This document shows positions 6,722-6,775 of a stretch of DNA of 6,775 nt, piece after piece. Where the stretch lies: positions 1 through 6,775 of the forward strand of contig JBILFK010000084.1 of assembly GCA_044351685.1 (NCBI GenBank), in the 5' to 3' direction. The DNA is from JALHRI01 sp044351685. GTDB taxonomy: Bacteria; Pseudomonadota; Alphaproteobacteria; Rickettsiales; UBA3002. The translations under genes were made by a program, and so were the position numbers. Each line of letters starts with the position of its first letter. The first letter of the stretch is position 1. Under the pieces are notes generated by a model, which had not been told where the DNA came from, ran no database searches, and saw only the letters and a list, made by a program, of their open reading frames with translations.

Positions 6722-6775
6722 GTGTTTTACCCGAATGCTTTAACCATAAGCTTTTCACACCAGCAAGCAGAATAT

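Noticed and set aside
6711..6758. GTG at 6758 as start of tig, adding 16 residues
   Set aside because: The ATG at 6710 has GAGGA at ideal spacing and matches the conserved trigger factor N-terminus; the extension covers the ribosome binding site.
1..6775. A new defence or mobile system
   Set aside because: Every long reading frame with support belongs to a known family, and there are no integrase, transposase, repeats or array structures.

Overview
The window carries a bacterial protein quality-control locus read on the minus strand: tig (trigger factor), clpP, clpX and lon, in the gene order known from many Proteobacteria. It is interrupted by one gene on the plus strand, a type IV pilin-like (pseudopilin) gene between clpX and lon. 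The ClpP, ClpX and Lon sequences look proteobacterial, and by eye most resemble alphaproteobacterial homologues. Moderate GC and an orphan prepilin of this type would suit a lineage near the Rickettsiales, Holosporales or Micavibrio-like groups. That placement is an inference from remembered family sequences and needs a tree.

Layout in transcription order on the minus strand. The tig start lies at 6710 behind a good Shine-Dalgarno, and the gene ends at 5334 with two tandem TAG codons. After 132 bp comes clpP (5201 to 4551), then a 75-bp spacer with a stem-loop, then clpX (4475 to 3213). An 86-bp spacer separates the convergent 3' ends of clpX and the prepilin gene (plus strand, 2347 to 3126). 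A 74-bp divergent spacer holds the signals for both the prepilin gene and lon. lon starts at 2272 and runs off the left edge after 757 codons, with its protease active site in view but its stop codon missing.

The four housekeeping proteins act on the same problem. Trigger factor binds chains leaving the ribosome, ClpX unfolds tagged proteins and feeds them to the ClpP barrel, and Lon degrades misfolded and regulatory proteins by itself. All four keep their key residues and show no frameshift. The pseudopilin has no visible link to proteolysis and no pilus or secretion gene beside it. It looks like an independent insertion that separates lon from the clp genes, so lon probably needs its own promoter, and a good sigma-70-like candidate is present.

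No RNA gene, insertion sequence, CRISPR array or origin was seen. No stretch over 300 bp lacks a gene. I found no convincing new biological system; the most notable points are the inserted orphan pseudopilin and the compact overlapping control region it shares with lon.
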